A stretch of DNA of 64,000 nucleotides, from contig JACPKR010000004.1 of assembly GCA_016186945.1 (NCBI GenBank), positions 1 to 64,000 of the forward strand. Direction: 5' to 3'. Below, in pieces: positions 45,967-54,650 of the stretch. The stretch is from Deltaproteobacteria bacterium. Lineage in GTDB: Bacteria; Bdellovibrionota_B; Oligoflexia; Oligoflexales; Bog-1112. Position numbers and translations under genes: made by a program. The notes beneath the pieces were generated by a model. It had not been told where the DNA came from, made no database searches, and worked only from the letters and a program-made list of their open reading frames with translations. How positions within the stretch are numbered: position 1 is the stretch's first letter; every line of letters begins with the position of its first letter.

Positions 45967-48378
45967 TTGTTGAAGAGAATTCCCCAAATCATTCCCCTCG
46001 CTATCCTGTTTATGGGCTTTCTGTATGGACTCGTGCCATTATTCGAAATTCTGTTTGGGAAAAAAATCGAACAGCCAAACTCTGGCTATAGGGAACAGGA
46101 CAGAAGTCGGGATGACTCTCTATTTGGGGAGCTTCTTCTGTCTATTTTGAAAACGTACTACGTAGATGCTGCGAACATTCACTACGCAAGCTTACTGGTG
46201 CAGACTCTTATGAACCTTAATCAGAGTGGTGCTTACGGCTTTTCGGTTAGGGAGACGGGCAACTCTTTGATGATCGAGTGGGGAGAACGTGCGTTAGCAA
46301 TGCCCAAGCCATCGGACGATGACGATTTGGAATTTACGCAACAGATAGTGAAATTGATTGAGTTTCTAGAAAGCGAGAAGGAGGCGGAAGGAAAGAGCGG
46401 AAGCAATGTCATGTTTGATGTGTTCAGTGCGCTTACAGATTCATTTGACCCGCATACTAAGTTGATGTCGAAGGAGGAGTATAGGGAACTGAAGGAAGGG
46501 ACAGAGGGGAGTTTCGGTGGCTTAGGGATTCTTGTCGGCATACGGGACAAAATGCTAACCGTGATGGAATCTCTTCCCCAGAGTCCTGCTGAGCGTGCAG
46601 GGATTAGGGAGCATGACAGAATATTGTCTATTGATGGAATGCCGACGTTTGGATTGGGGTTACGCGATCTCATCAAGGTTATCAGGGGTGACCCTGGGTC
46701 GGAGATGGCCTTGCTTCTTCTCCGAGATAACTCCCTTGCTCCTCAGCGGGTCTTTGTTAAAAGGGAGCTTGTGGAGATGGATCCTGTCTCATCTCTAAGC
46801 CTTGAGTCGCCTGAAAAACAAAATGTCATCATGATGAAGATCGAATCGTTCTCAGCGAAGACCTACTTAGAATTTCTCAATGAACTGAATTTAGCGATGA
46901 TGAAAACAGAGGAAGTGGACGGACTGATCATCGACTTACGCTCCAATCCTGGAGGCTTACTAGACCAAGCCGTGCGTATCGCTGACCTGTTCATCAGCAA
47001 GGGAACGATCGTGATGACCGAGGGGCAGACCGTTGAATCAGAGGTGGCGACGAAAGATGTCGTGCCTCTCTCGGTACCCATCGTTTTACTTGTCGACGAA
47101 AACACAGCCTCTGCAAGTGAAATACTGGCAGGAGCATTGCAGGATCATGGAAAAGCGCTGGTCATAGGTCAGCCAAGTTTTGGAAAAGGGACAGTACAGA
47201 CGGTGTTTGAACTTCCCAACGACCTTGCATTGAAACTTACCGTCGCTCGTTATTTCACGCCTAAGGCGCGCAAGATTCAGGATGTAGGCATCGTTCCTGA
47301 CATATGGCTGCAGCCTGTCAGAAAAAATAGTGTCAACCTCAACCTCTTCGGAGATTTGCGCTATCGGAGAGAGAAGTTCCTCAGCCATCTTCGATACAAG
47401 AGCGGCGCCAATCCCTCCGACTTTGACCAGGGTGATGCCACCGAAACGCCCTCGATTGCAAAAAGCTACTATTTAGACGATGGAGAAAGCCCACAGACTA
47501 GAGAACATGAAGTCGAACTCGCCCTTCATGTTATTGACAGCCTTAACACCAGAGCGCCCTCGAGTCCAAGGCGCTCCTTGCTTTCAGGGATACGGAAAGT
47601 TCTAAGCAAATGGAACACAGAAGCGGATTCCTTTCTAAAGGAACATTTTGCCATTCATTGGTTGAAGGAACCTCGCAGCCCGAGCATTAAACTTCGCATC
47701 GCGAATCTTTCGCTCGATCGAGCTAGCGTCTTCCCAGGAGAAGATGTCCAATTGTACTACGAAGTGGTCAACGAGGGATCGCGCGATGCTGAACAAACGT
47801 CTCTATTTGTGCGCTCTTTCGACGAAGATACCGTCGAGGTACTCCTTGGAACGATTAGGAAAGGCGAGACGAATCGAGGCGTAGTGAAGGTTTCCATACC
47901 CTCGACTTGGGAAAAGCCTCTTGTGGATTATGAGACAGGTTTGGCTGTGGGAGCAGCGTACCTGCAAGGGTCGCTGAGGCCTATTCAAGTGGGGGTAAAG
48001 CACAAGGACCCTGCGATCCTCCTGGCCCAGAGCCAATTGATTGAGGAGAAGGGGGGAAGTCTCTCTGGTGTTCTGGAAGTTGCTGAGGCAGCAAAGCTCT
48101 TGATCACGGTCAGCAACTCAAGCGGGTTCCCGGTTGAGATCGAAGCTGTGGATCTGGTTAATCTGTCAGGGCGACAGATCATTGTAGGAGCAATCGATCA
48201 GCTTCGTCTGGGGCGTATTCCTCCTCACAGTAACAAGTTAGTGACAGTGGAAATAGCTGCCTCCGCTCAACTTGAATCCGACGAGTTAAACCTCGGACTG
48301 TCCATAGAGAGCAGGGACTTGAAAGTGCCCTTTTTCAGAACCTTCGACATAAAGGCAGTCCCCGGTCGAAAAAGGTAA
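45967..48378 (+). CDS. S41 (C-terminal-processing) protease with PDZ and extra C-terminal domains
   Basis: Serine protease of the Ctp family. An N-terminal TM (residues 8-30) is followed by an S41 N-terminal part, a PDZ domain (FGGLGILVGIRDKMLTVMES, AERAGIREHDRILSIDGMP) and the catalytic core with the Ser-Lys dyad: NTASASEILAGALQDHGKA (Ser) and GQPSFGKGTVQTVFELP (Lys). The C-terminal third (IANLSLDRASVFPGEDVQLY) looks like CARDB/immunoglobulin-type beta domains, as in MXAN_5808-like proteases. I prefer TTG 45967 behind GGGAG; ATG 45820 would start in a repeat-encoded peptide. Confidence 0.88.
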   Translation: MLKRIPQIIPLAILFMGFLYGLVPLFEILFGKKIEQPNSGYREQDRSRDDSLFGELLLSILKTYYVDAANIHYASLLVQTLMNLNQSGAYGFSVRETGNSLMIEWGERALAMPKPSDDDDLEFTQQIVKLIEFLESEKEAEGKSGSNVMFDVFSALTDSFDPHTKLMSKEEYRELKEGTEGSFGGLGILVGIRDKMLTVMESLPQSPAERAGIREHDRILSIDGMPTFGLGLRDLIKVIRGDPGSEMALLLLRDNSLAPQRVFVKRELVEMDPVSSLSLESPEKQNVIMMKIESFSAKTYLEFLNELNLAMMKTEEVDGLIIDLRSNPGGLLDQAVRIADLFISKGTIVMTEGQTVESEVATKDVVPLSVPIVLLVDENTASASEILAGALQDHGKALVIGQPSFGKGTVQTVFELPNDLALKLTVARYFTPKARKIQDVGIVPDIWLQPVRKNSVNLNLFGDLRYRREKFLSHLRYKSGANPSDFDQGDATETPSIAKSYYLDDGESPQTREHEVELALHVIDSLNTRAPSSPRRSLLSGIRKVLSKWNTEADSFLKEHFAIHWLKEPRSPSIKLRIANLSLDRASVFPGEDVQLYYEVVNEGSRDAEQTSLFVRSFDEDTVEVLLGTIRKGETNRGVVKVSIPSTWEKPLVDYETGLAVGAAYLQGSLRPIQVGVKHKDPAILLAQSQLIEEKGGSLSGVLEVAEAAKLLITVSNSSGFPVEIEAVDLVNLSGRQIIVGAIDQLRLGRIPPHSNKLVTVEIAASAQLESDELNLGLSIESRDLKVPFFRTFDIKAVPGRKR

Positions 48379-48379
48379 T

Positions 48380-48590
48380 GCGTAAGCCACTTGGGGCAAG
48401 GAGGAGGGTTGGGGGGCGAGTGAAGCGTCGCCTCACCCAAGGAATTCAGGGAGGAGCCTCCACTGTCATCCCGCGGCTTGACTGCGGGACCCAAACGGCC
48501 GCCTCCCCCGAAAAAGTTGGATCCCGCGGTCAAGCCGCGGGATGACAGTAGTTTCCTCCCAACCACCTCCTTGCCCCAGTGGCTGACGCA
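48380..48590 (+). repeat. Composite palindromic element with terminal inverted repeats
   Basis: Begins at the S41 stop codon (GCGTAAGCCACTTGGGGCAA) and ends GTGGCTGACGC near 48589; the ends are inverted copies of each other over about 24 bp. Inside: G-rich hairpin (GGGGGGCGAGTGAAGCG, then TCGCCTC), GGGAGGAGCCTCC, and two inverted CCGCGG-type palindrome arms around ACGGCCGCCTCCCCCGAAAA, then CCACCTCCTTGCC. Nearly the same structure is found behind dut, opposite strand. Sense orientation to the upstream gene. Confidence 0.88.
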
Positions 48591-48639
48591 TTGCGTCAAG
48601 TTGATTTTCTTCTGTCCGATGACAGGAGAGGAGGAGACG

Positions 48640-50346
48640 ATGCCCAAGGATGGGAAAATTGCCGTTATTGTTGGAACCCTTGATATTCCCAGAATCTTGC
48701 TTACCCTTCAGCCACTTGCGAGCCGTTTTTCCCTGACTCTCTTTGTTTTGGAAGGTGCAAAAATACCCGACAGTATCAGCAAGTTTTGCGAGGTTAGGAT
48801 TTACCAGCATGTGGAAGACATGCCAGGTTTTATGCGAGGCTTGGAGAAAGAGGCTGCCCATTATGACTTATTGCTGGGCTTGGAAGGAGCGCGTTTAAGC
48901 ACTTATCAGGCTTTGCAACTCAGCAAGCGGTTTGCTAAGCCACTGGTCATATTTTCGAGTGAGACTAAACCTCTGAAGGACGAACAGTTTAAGAATGTCC
49001 AATCTTTGCAGAAAGACCTCTTCAAAAACACAGATCTTTTTCTCGTTCCTTGTCAAAAATCTAAGAACCACCTTCTCTTTCAAGGCGTTTCAGCGGATAG
49101 AATCGCCAATGTTCCCCTCCTGGTCGATAGGGAAAGGTTTAGTCCCCAGTCAGGTTCCAAGGGGAAGTTTCGACGCTATATCGGTGTGGGGGAAGATGAT
49201 TTTGTGGTTCTCTTTTACGACGACCTAGAAGCTAACCCGGCACCTGAGGCTTTGCTCAGAAGCCTGGTTCTGATGCGACAAAAGAACGCAGACCTTGCTG
49301 CCCGTATCAAAGTGATTTTTGCAGGTTGTGGGGCGGACGAAAAAACCCTCAAGTATATGGCTTACGACTGGGGGGTGGGCGATGCAGTGTATTTCATTCA
49401 TCAGGAGATTGATGGGTTTTGCGAGGATGTCTTTCTGGCGAGTGACGCGCTGCTGTGTGCCCCAGGCCATGATAAAGATCGACTACCTCGGCTTCCTTTT
49501 GAAGTTTTGGAAGCTATGGCATGTGGGGTTATTCCTGTCGTCGTCCCTTCATCTTCAGTCAAGGACTTGGTGGGCGACTACGGAATGCTTGCCGATGATT
49601 TGTCCCCGACTTCTCTTGCTTTTGTATTATTTCAACTTGCTGGCGATCGCTCCTTTCTCCTGGAGAAACGCGAGGTCTTGAGACGAGCGAGCTTCCTGGG
49701 TGAAGGAGGTGAATGGGTTGATCGCATCGGCAAACTTCTGTCTGTACTAAAAAGAAGGGCGGGTGAGAATGACGAGAATGTTCGCAACTTCGTGGTGCAG
49801 ATCCAAGGAGACCAGGTCAGTTCAATTCTCAAGCAGGCAGGCGTGGATGAGTTCATGAAGGCCCATGAGCTGACAGATAAGCAGAGAGGTCTTCTCCTGA
49901 GAACGAAAGCAGACATCTTGCACCAGAACGGTGAGCTGGAAGAAGCTATAGGTGCCTTTGAGTCAGCCATAATATGTGATGAAAAAAATGTAGATGCCTA
50001 TGTCGGGCTAGGAACAATTGCATTGAGCAGTTTTGCCCAGGAGGAAGCTGTCACCTTCTTCCGTAAGGCTATCTCTTTTGACCCCGGAAATGCGAAGGCC
50101 GCTCTTGGTCTTGGATTGGTGTTCTTTCGTGCTGGCCTCGCCTCTGACTCGCTCTATTGGCTTGAACGTAGCCTGCTGAGTGGAGTGGCCAACTCCACGC
50201 TTCCTCTCAACACGATTTCACGAATATGCCGGGAGGCGAAAGATATCGAGTGGGCCTTAGGAGCACTGGAGAAGATTATCGAGAATGTTGGGGAACAGGA
50301 CTTGCTGATGCATAGCCTTCGAGATCTTCGTTTACGAAACGGTTGA
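48640..50346 (+). CDS. Glycosyltransferase (GT-B, group 1-like) with C-terminal TPR
   Basis: 568 residues. The N-terminal domain is a Rossmann-like fold (KIAVIVGTLDIPRILLTLQP), the middle resembles the GT4 family C-terminal domain with PRLPFEVLEAMACGVIPVVV (Glu motif EAMACG), then TPR units (GELEEAIGAFESAIICDEKN, AQEEAVTFFRKAISFDPGNA). Donor and acceptor unknown. I chose ATG 48640 behind GAGGAGG; ATG 48619 also possible. A longer reading from 48478 is repeat-derived. Overlaps the repeat-encoded tail of dut by 71 bp. Confidence 0.8.
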   Translation: MPKDGKIAVIVGTLDIPRILLTLQPLASRFSLTLFVLEGAKIPDSISKFCEVRIYQHVEDMPGFMRGLEKEAAHYDLLLGLEGARLSTYQALQLSKRFAKPLVIFSSETKPLKDEQFKNVQSLQKDLFKNTDLFLVPCQKSKNHLLFQGVSADRIANVPLLVDRERFSPQSGSKGKFRRYIGVGEDDFVVLFYDDLEANPAPEALLRSLVLMRQKNADLAARIKVIFAGCGADEKTLKYMAYDWGVGDAVYFIHQEIDGFCEDVFLASDALLCAPGHDKDRLPRLPFEVLEAMACGVIPVVVPSSSVKDLVGDYGMLADDLSPTSLAFVLFQLAGDRSFLLEKREVLRRASFLGEGGEWVDRIGKLLSVLKRRAGENDENVRNFVVQIQGDQVSSILKQAGVDEFMKAHELTDKQRGLLLRTKADILHQNGELEEAIGAFESAIICDEKNVDAYVGLGTIALSSFAQEEAVTFFRKAISFDPGNAKAALGLGLVFFRAGLASDSLYWLERSLLSGVANSTLPLNTISRICREAKDIEWALGALEKIIENVGEQDLLMHSLRDLRLRNG

Positions 50347-50977
50347 GGCAAGGAGGCGGTTTGGAGGAAACTGCGCAGCTGGTTCCTCCACTGTCATCCC
50401 GCGGCTTGACCGCGGGATCCAACTTTTTCGGGGGAGGCGGCCGTTGGATCCCGCGGTCAAGCCGCGGGATGACAGTGGAGGCTCCTCCCTGAATTCCGGG
50501 GGAGGCGACGCTTCCCTCGCCCTCCCCAAAAACCTCCCTCTCCCTTTTCGCCCTGCCGGTGGAACCAAATCCACCCATTCTCTTACCCAGACAGACCAAG
50601 TGTGGCAAGCGATAGCTCAACCCCAAGACGAGTTGGGCGATTCTGTCACCTGCCTTAACTTCGTAGGGTTTCGTGGAGACGTTCCACAATAAGACTTCAA
50701 ATTCATCAGGAAAGTCGGCGTCCACTGTTCCTACTGCATTGGCAAGAGTGATGCCGTGTTTGAACGCCAAGCCGGAACGAGCGCGGACTTGAATTTCGGG
50801 AACGGCTCCTGCGGGAACGTTTTCCCAGTCCACGCGGTCAATCCACACACCTGTGGGAACTTTCACAACCGCTCCCGGGGGAATGCTTGTCGTCACTCTT
50901 GCCTTGAGGTCTGCACCGGCACTGAGTTCGGTCTGATAAGCCGGTTCGCAATCAGCTTGCCATCTAAGAATGATCAT
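50276..50977 (-). CDS. dut: dUTP diphosphatase with repeat-encoded C-terminal tail
   Basis: Hydrolyses dUTP to dUMP and PPi. Residues 1-141 hold all five motifs: SAGADLKARVTTSIPPG, RARSGLAFKHGI, GTVDADFPDEFEVLLWN, AGDRIAQLV and GGFGSTG (motif 5, residues about 134-140). Family proteins end near here. The frame then runs about 92 more codons through the composite repeat at 50345-50548 (REREVFGEGEGSVAS, then VIPRLDRGIQRPPPPKKLDP) and stops inside the 3' end of the convergent glycosyltransferase gene. Whether the tail is translated and tolerated is unknown; a motif-5 tail usually closes over the active site. Confidence 0.9.
   Translation of the reverse strand: MIILRWQADCEPAYQTELSAGADLKARVTTSIPPGAVVKVPTGVWIDRVDWENVPAGAVPEIQVRARSGLAFKHGITLANAVGTVDADFPDEFEVLLWNVSTKPYEVKAGDRIAQLVLGLSYRLPHLVCLGKRMGGFGSTGRAKREREVFGEGEGSVASPGIQGGASTVIPRLDRGIQRPPPPKKLDPAVKPRDDSGGTSCAVSSKPPPCLNRFVNEDLEGYASASPVPQHSR
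50345..50548 (-). repeat. Composite palindromic element inside the dut reading frame
   Basis: On the minus strand: G-rich hairpin, GGAATTCAGGGAGGAGCCTC, then a CCGCGG-type palindrome and its inverted copy (about 33 bp each) around ACGGCCGCCTCCCCCGAAAA, and the GGAGGAACCAGCTGCGCAG hairpin with CCTCCTTGCC. Same order as the element behind the S41 gene. It lies in sense to dut and supplies its last codons. Confidence 0.9.
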
Positions 50978-50987
50978 CGGCGTGGGG

Positions 50988-53084
50988 CTATGAAAATGTG
51001 GGTTTCATACCGAAGGCATCCCGTCGGGAGAGTTTAATTCTTCCCTGACGGTCGATGTCGATGACTTTCACTAACACTTCATCTCCGAGTTTTACCGCGT
51101 CTTCGATGCTTTCGATCCTTTTATCATCCATGTGTGATATGTGGCACAAACCGTCAACTCCGGGACGCAGCTCAATAAAGGCTCCGAAGTCTACGACGCG
51201 GACCACTCGTCCCAGGTAAACTTCCCCGACTTGTGGGGTTGTTGTATAGGCACGGATGAGGGTTTTAGCAGCTTGAGCGGATAACGAGTCGGGCGCGACG
51301 ATCGTGACCACACCGTTATCGCCGATATCCATTTTAACACCAGCTTCAGAGCTGATTTTCTTGATGTTCTTTCCTCCTGGTCCGATCAAGTCTTTGATTT
51401 TGTCGGAACCGATCTTCAGTTTGAACATGCGGGGTGCAAGGGAGCTTAGGTCTTGCGGTTCGGCGATTGCTTCAGCCATTTTGCCGAGGATGTGCAAGCG
51501 GCCTTCGCGTGCCTGTTCCAGAGCCTGCATCATGAGTTCAGGCGAAATGCCGCCTATCTTGATGTCCATTTGCAGTGCTGTGATTCCTTTTTTTGTACCG
51601 CAGACTTTGAAGTCCATGTCGCCCACGTGATCTTCATCACCTAGGATGTCGGACAGGATAGCGCTTTGTTCGCCTTCCTTAACGAGTCCCATGGCGATAC
51701 CTGCCACAGAGTCTTTGAGAGGGACCCCTGCTTTCAGAAGGGCCATCGTTCCTGCGCAGACGGTTGCCATGGAGGAGCTTCCGTTGGACTCCAGAATTTC
51801 AGAAACCAGCCGGATCGTGTAAGCAAAATCGTTCTCACTAGGCACCATAGGATAAAGTGCGCGACGTGCAAGGCTTCCGTGACCGATTTCGCGACGGCTC
51901 GGGGTCCTCTGCATGCGAGCTTCCCCTACACTAAAGGGAGGGAAGTTGTAGTGCAGCATGAATCGGTCCTTGATTTCCGTGTCCCAGAGCGATTCCAGAC
52001 GTTGTTGATCCTCGGCCGCAGCGAGAGTGACGGAAGCAAGAGCTTGTGTCTCACCCCTTGTAAAGAGGGAAGAACCGTGTGGTCGTGAAAGAATACCCGT
52101 CTCGCACTTGATGGGTCGTATCTGCGCCAGACCCCTTCCGTCGATGCGTCGCTTGTCCCTGAGTATCATTGTGCGCATGAGTTCTGAACGCAGCTTGCCA
52201 GCAAGCTGACTGATGGCTTGTTCTCGTGCAGAGTCGTTCTCAGGGTTCAACTGGGTGATCGCGTCTTGTGTGACTTTGCTGATAGCCTTGCTGCGCTCCT
52301 GCTTATCGGAAATCCCGAGAGCATCGTTCAGCGGGCCTTGAATGAGTTCCCTGACCTTTGTCTGAAGTTCTGTATCGGTTTGCATTTCGGGAACCGACAT
52401 TTTTGCCTTGCCAATCTCCTGCTGTATTTTTTTCTGGAATTCGAAGAAGGGCCGCATTTCATTGTGTGCAAACTGAATGGCGTCCAGCATTTCCTTTTCT
52501 GAAGCTTCGTTAGCACCCGCTTCCACCATCAAGACAGCATCGGGGCTGCAAGCGACTGTGAGGAAGAGGTCTCCCTCACCTGCCTCGCCTTCAAGAGGAT
52601 CGACCATAAGTTGACCCTCTTTGCGACCAATGTTTAAGGCAGCAACTGGGCCTGCGAAAGGAATATCACTGATCATCAGAGCGGTACTGGCACCGACAAG
52701 AGCCAAGGGGCCAGGGTTATGCCCGTGCTCATAAGAAAGGACAGTCGCTGTGATGACAGTCTCGTTTTTGAATGCTTTGGGAAAGAGAGGGCGTAAAGGC
52801 CGGTCGATCAAACGAGCCGTCAAGGCTGCTTTGTCGGAAGGCTTTCCCTCGCGTTTGAAATAGCCACCGGGCACTCGGCCCGCAGCATAGGTTTTTTCAA
52901 TATAGTCGACACCGAGGGGGAAAAAGTCCAGGCCAGGGGAAGCTTTGTCTGCGGCGCATACGGTGACAAGAACCTGGGTGTCACCTGAGCTGACCATGAC
53001 GGAGCCGTTTGCCTGGCGTGCGAATTTCTGAAACTCGAACTTAATGGTTCGACCGTTGATATTAACTTCGTGTGAAATAGACAT
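50988..53084 (-). CDS. pnp: Polyribonucleotide nucleotidyltransferase
   Basis: PNPase, phosphorolytic 3'-5' exonuclease and RNA quality enzyme; 698 residues. Two RNase PH cores (VMVSSGDTQVLVTVCA; PHGSSLFTRGETQALASVTL), linker helices, KH domain (IKDLIGPGGKNIKKISSEAG) and S1 domain (YLGRVVRVVDFGAFIELRPG). I chose ATG 53084 (MSISHEVNINGRTIKFEF), which has AAAGGA upstream; a start at 53135 adds 17 non-family residues. It stops 10 bp ahead of dut and starts 110 bp behind rpsO, the usual rpsO-pnp order. Confidence 0.97.
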   Translation of the reverse strand: MSISHEVNINGRTIKFEFQKFARQANGSVMVSSGDTQVLVTVCAADKASPGLDFFPLGVDYIEKTYAAGRVPGGYFKREGKPSDKAALTARLIDRPLRPLFPKAFKNETVITATVLSYEHGHNPGPLALVGASTALMISDIPFAGPVAALNIGRKEGQLMVDPLEGEAGEGDLFLTVACSPDAVLMVEAGANEASEKEMLDAIQFAHNEMRPFFEFQKKIQQEIGKAKMSVPEMQTDTELQTKVRELIQGPLNDALGISDKQERSKAISKVTQDAITQLNPENDSAREQAISQLAGKLRSELMRTMILRDKRRIDGRGLAQIRPIKCETGILSRPHGSSLFTRGETQALASVTLAAAEDQQRLESLWDTEIKDRFMLHYNFPPFSVGEARMQRTPSRREIGHGSLARRALYPMVPSENDFAYTIRLVSEILESNGSSSMATVCAGTMALLKAGVPLKDSVAGIAMGLVKEGEQSAILSDILGDEDHVGDMDFKVCGTKKGITALQMDIKIGGISPELMMQALEQAREGRLHILGKMAEAIAEPQDLSSLAPRMFKLKIGSDKIKDLIGPGGKNIKKISSEAGVKMDIGDNGVVTIVAPDSLSAQAAKTLIRAYTTTPQVGEVYLGRVVRVVDFGAFIELRPGVDGLCHISHMDDKRIESIEDAVKLGDEVLVKVIDIDRQGRIKLSRRDAFGMKPTFS

Positions 53085-53194
53085 GATTTTTTTTTCCTTT
53101 AAGGGTGACAGTAAGAATTTTCGAACTCTCAGCACCCGGTATTAAGGGGGGTAAGGCTTAGTTGATCTTAACATAAGAGCCGGCGAAGACTACT

Positions 53195-53464
53195 TTATTT
53201 ACGAATACCAAGCTTGGTGATGAGATCTTTGTAGGCGCTGCTATCTTTTCGATTAAGGTAATTGAGCAGTTGGCGCCGCTGGCCGACCAATTGCATCAAA
53301 CCTCGCCGTGAGTGATGATCTTTCTCATTGTTTTTAAAGTGTTCCGTGAGATAGTTCAGCCGCTCCGATATTAAAGCAACCTGAACTTGGGGAGATGCGG
53401 TGTCTCGTTCATGCAAACGATACGTGTTGAGGACTTCCGCTTTCCGTTCCTTTGTAAGGGCCAT
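53195..53464 (-). CDS. rpsO: 30S ribosomal protein S15
   Basis: 89 residues. Text: ALTKERKAEVLNTYRLHERD, SPQVQVALISERLNYLTEHF, HHSRRGLMQLVGQRRQLLNY. ATG 53464 fits the family; an in-frame start at 53485 adds seven residues. Upstream 53486-53664 is a leader region without a gene; AT-rich text there may hold its promoter. Confidence 0.97.
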   Translation of the reverse strand: MALTKERKAEVLNTYRLHERDTASPQVQVALISERLNYLTEHFKNNEKDHHSRRGLMQLVGQRRQLLNYLNRKDSSAYKDLITKLGIRK

Positions 53465-53664
53465 TTCCAATCCTTTTATAAACAATTATCAATAAGTTAA
53501 GTGTATTAGATTCAAGAACGACAGGGCTTTTTGCCCATTTCACCTAGCTTGTAGGATAGTATGTCTTTACTCGATGGGGCGGAATTTACAAGAAAAAAGT
53601 GAAACGTGCAAGGTGCATTTTCCCCTTCTGCCTGCCATGCGGTAAACTGAAAGGACTGAACCTA

Positions 53665-53830
53665 TATGTAGTATTCAGGATAATCAATTTGGGGAAAAAC
53701 TTTTTGAAAAAAGTTGTTTCCCCAAGCCCCTTTTTAAAAACTTCAATATTTAAAGTTTTTTGGGGGGAGGCGTGGAGGGGAACTTTTTTTCAAAAAAGGT
53801 CCTCTCCACAAGTTCTATTTCTCAAAGACT
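53665..53830. repeat. AT-rich inverted-repeat element, inverted copy
   Basis: Reverse complement version of the 39376-39542 element: starts GTAGTATTCAGGATAATCAA, has the same A/T-run hairpins and GGGGGGAGGCGTGGAGGGG core, and ends near CTCAAAGACTA with an eroded terminus. It fills most of the gap 53465-53848, with the rpsO leader at 53486-53664; no gene is seen there. Confidence 0.85.
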
Positions 53831-53848
53831 AATTAAAGGAAGGGCTTC

Positions 53849-54475
53849 ATGTTTCTAGTCAATGTTATGGCCATCAGCGTCGACGGGGAAATTGCCGCCG
53901 AACCGTTAGAGGATAACGACGGCAGGGTCACAGTAGGTCTGAGCAATGCTTACGACCAGAAACTTGTCGATGATGAACTCGCCTCCTGCGACGCCGTCAT
54001 CCTGGGGGCCGAATCGGTCCGCGCGGCAGGAAAACTCCGGCCCGTGAAAAACCGCCTGGGCGTCTACCCCATGTGGGTCATCTTTACTGTGAAAGGCCTC
54101 GATATGTCGCTGCCCTTCTGGCAGCAAAAAAACATCCCCCGGCTCGTTGTCTCCCCCACGCCAGTCAAACTACATGGCGATACGGTTATGAATCTTAACT
54201 ACCAGGACAAAAAACCAGGCGAGTACATTTTGGGACATTTAAAGGAACTCGGCGCCGAGAAGGTTCTGCTTTTCGGAGGAGGACAGATAAACAAGATTTT
54301 CTACGATGAGAATCTGGTCGATGAGGTCAAAATCACCCTAGCCCCCCTTCTTCTGGGTCAAGGGATCGCTCGCTTTCTCGGAACACCTTTGCTTTCTCCT
54401 CGCCGTCTACAGCTTCTCAACTTTCACGAGATGGATGATTTTCTTTACCTCCACTACCGTGTCGAAAAGGAGTGA
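53849..54475 (+). CDS. RibD C-terminal-domain (dihydrofolate-reductase-like) protein
   Basis: 208 residues of the RibD_C/bacterial DHFR-like reductase fold: MAISVDGEIAAEPLEDNDGR, DAVILGAESVRAAGKLRPVK, LGAEKVLLFGGGQINKIF and DEVKITLAPLLLGQGIARF. Family members reduce pyrimidine intermediates of riboflavin synthesis, or unknown substrates. The deaminase half of RibD is absent and no rib genes are near, so the reaction is uncertain. Confidence 0.8.
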   Translation: MFLVNVMAISVDGEIAAEPLEDNDGRVTVGLSNAYDQKLVDDELASCDAVILGAESVRAAGKLRPVKNRLGVYPMWVIFTVKGLDMSLPFWQQKNIPRLVVSPTPVKLHGDTVMNLNYQDKKPGEYILGHLKELGAEKVLLFGGGQINKIFYDENLVDEVKITLAPLLLGQGIARFLGTPLLSPRRLQLLNFHEMDDFLYLHYRVEKE

Positions 54476-54611
54476 GCGTCAAATTTCAGACGCCTGGAAA
54501 TTGACATTGCTCTGATTTTTCCCAACGTCCCAGGGAAAAGCATGGTTAAGCAAAGCCCAAATACTTCCTACTTTTCACGTTAATCTCTGTCGTTACAAAC
54601 ACAAGAGAGAT

Positions 54612-54627
54612 TGGCCCGGTTCTTGCT
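54612..54627 (+). promoter_or_regulatory. Sigma-54 promoter ahead of flgF
   Basis: TGGCCCGGTTCTTGCT has GG and GC at the required 10-base gap and matches the TGGCACG-N4-TTGCW consensus at all but one position. It is 23 bp ahead of flgF. The preceding bases hold an inverted AATCTCT/AGAGATT pair that could be an activator site. Sigma-54 control of the flg operon by an FlrC/FleR-type activator is a likely reading. Confidence 0.85.
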
Positions 54628-54650
54628 CCTAATCAGCTTGGAGGAAAGGT

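Noticed and set aside
48478-48639. N-terminal extension of the glycosyltransferase from ATG 48478
   Set aside because: Sequence is the composite repeat; the ribosome site GAGGAGG sits just before ATG 48640.
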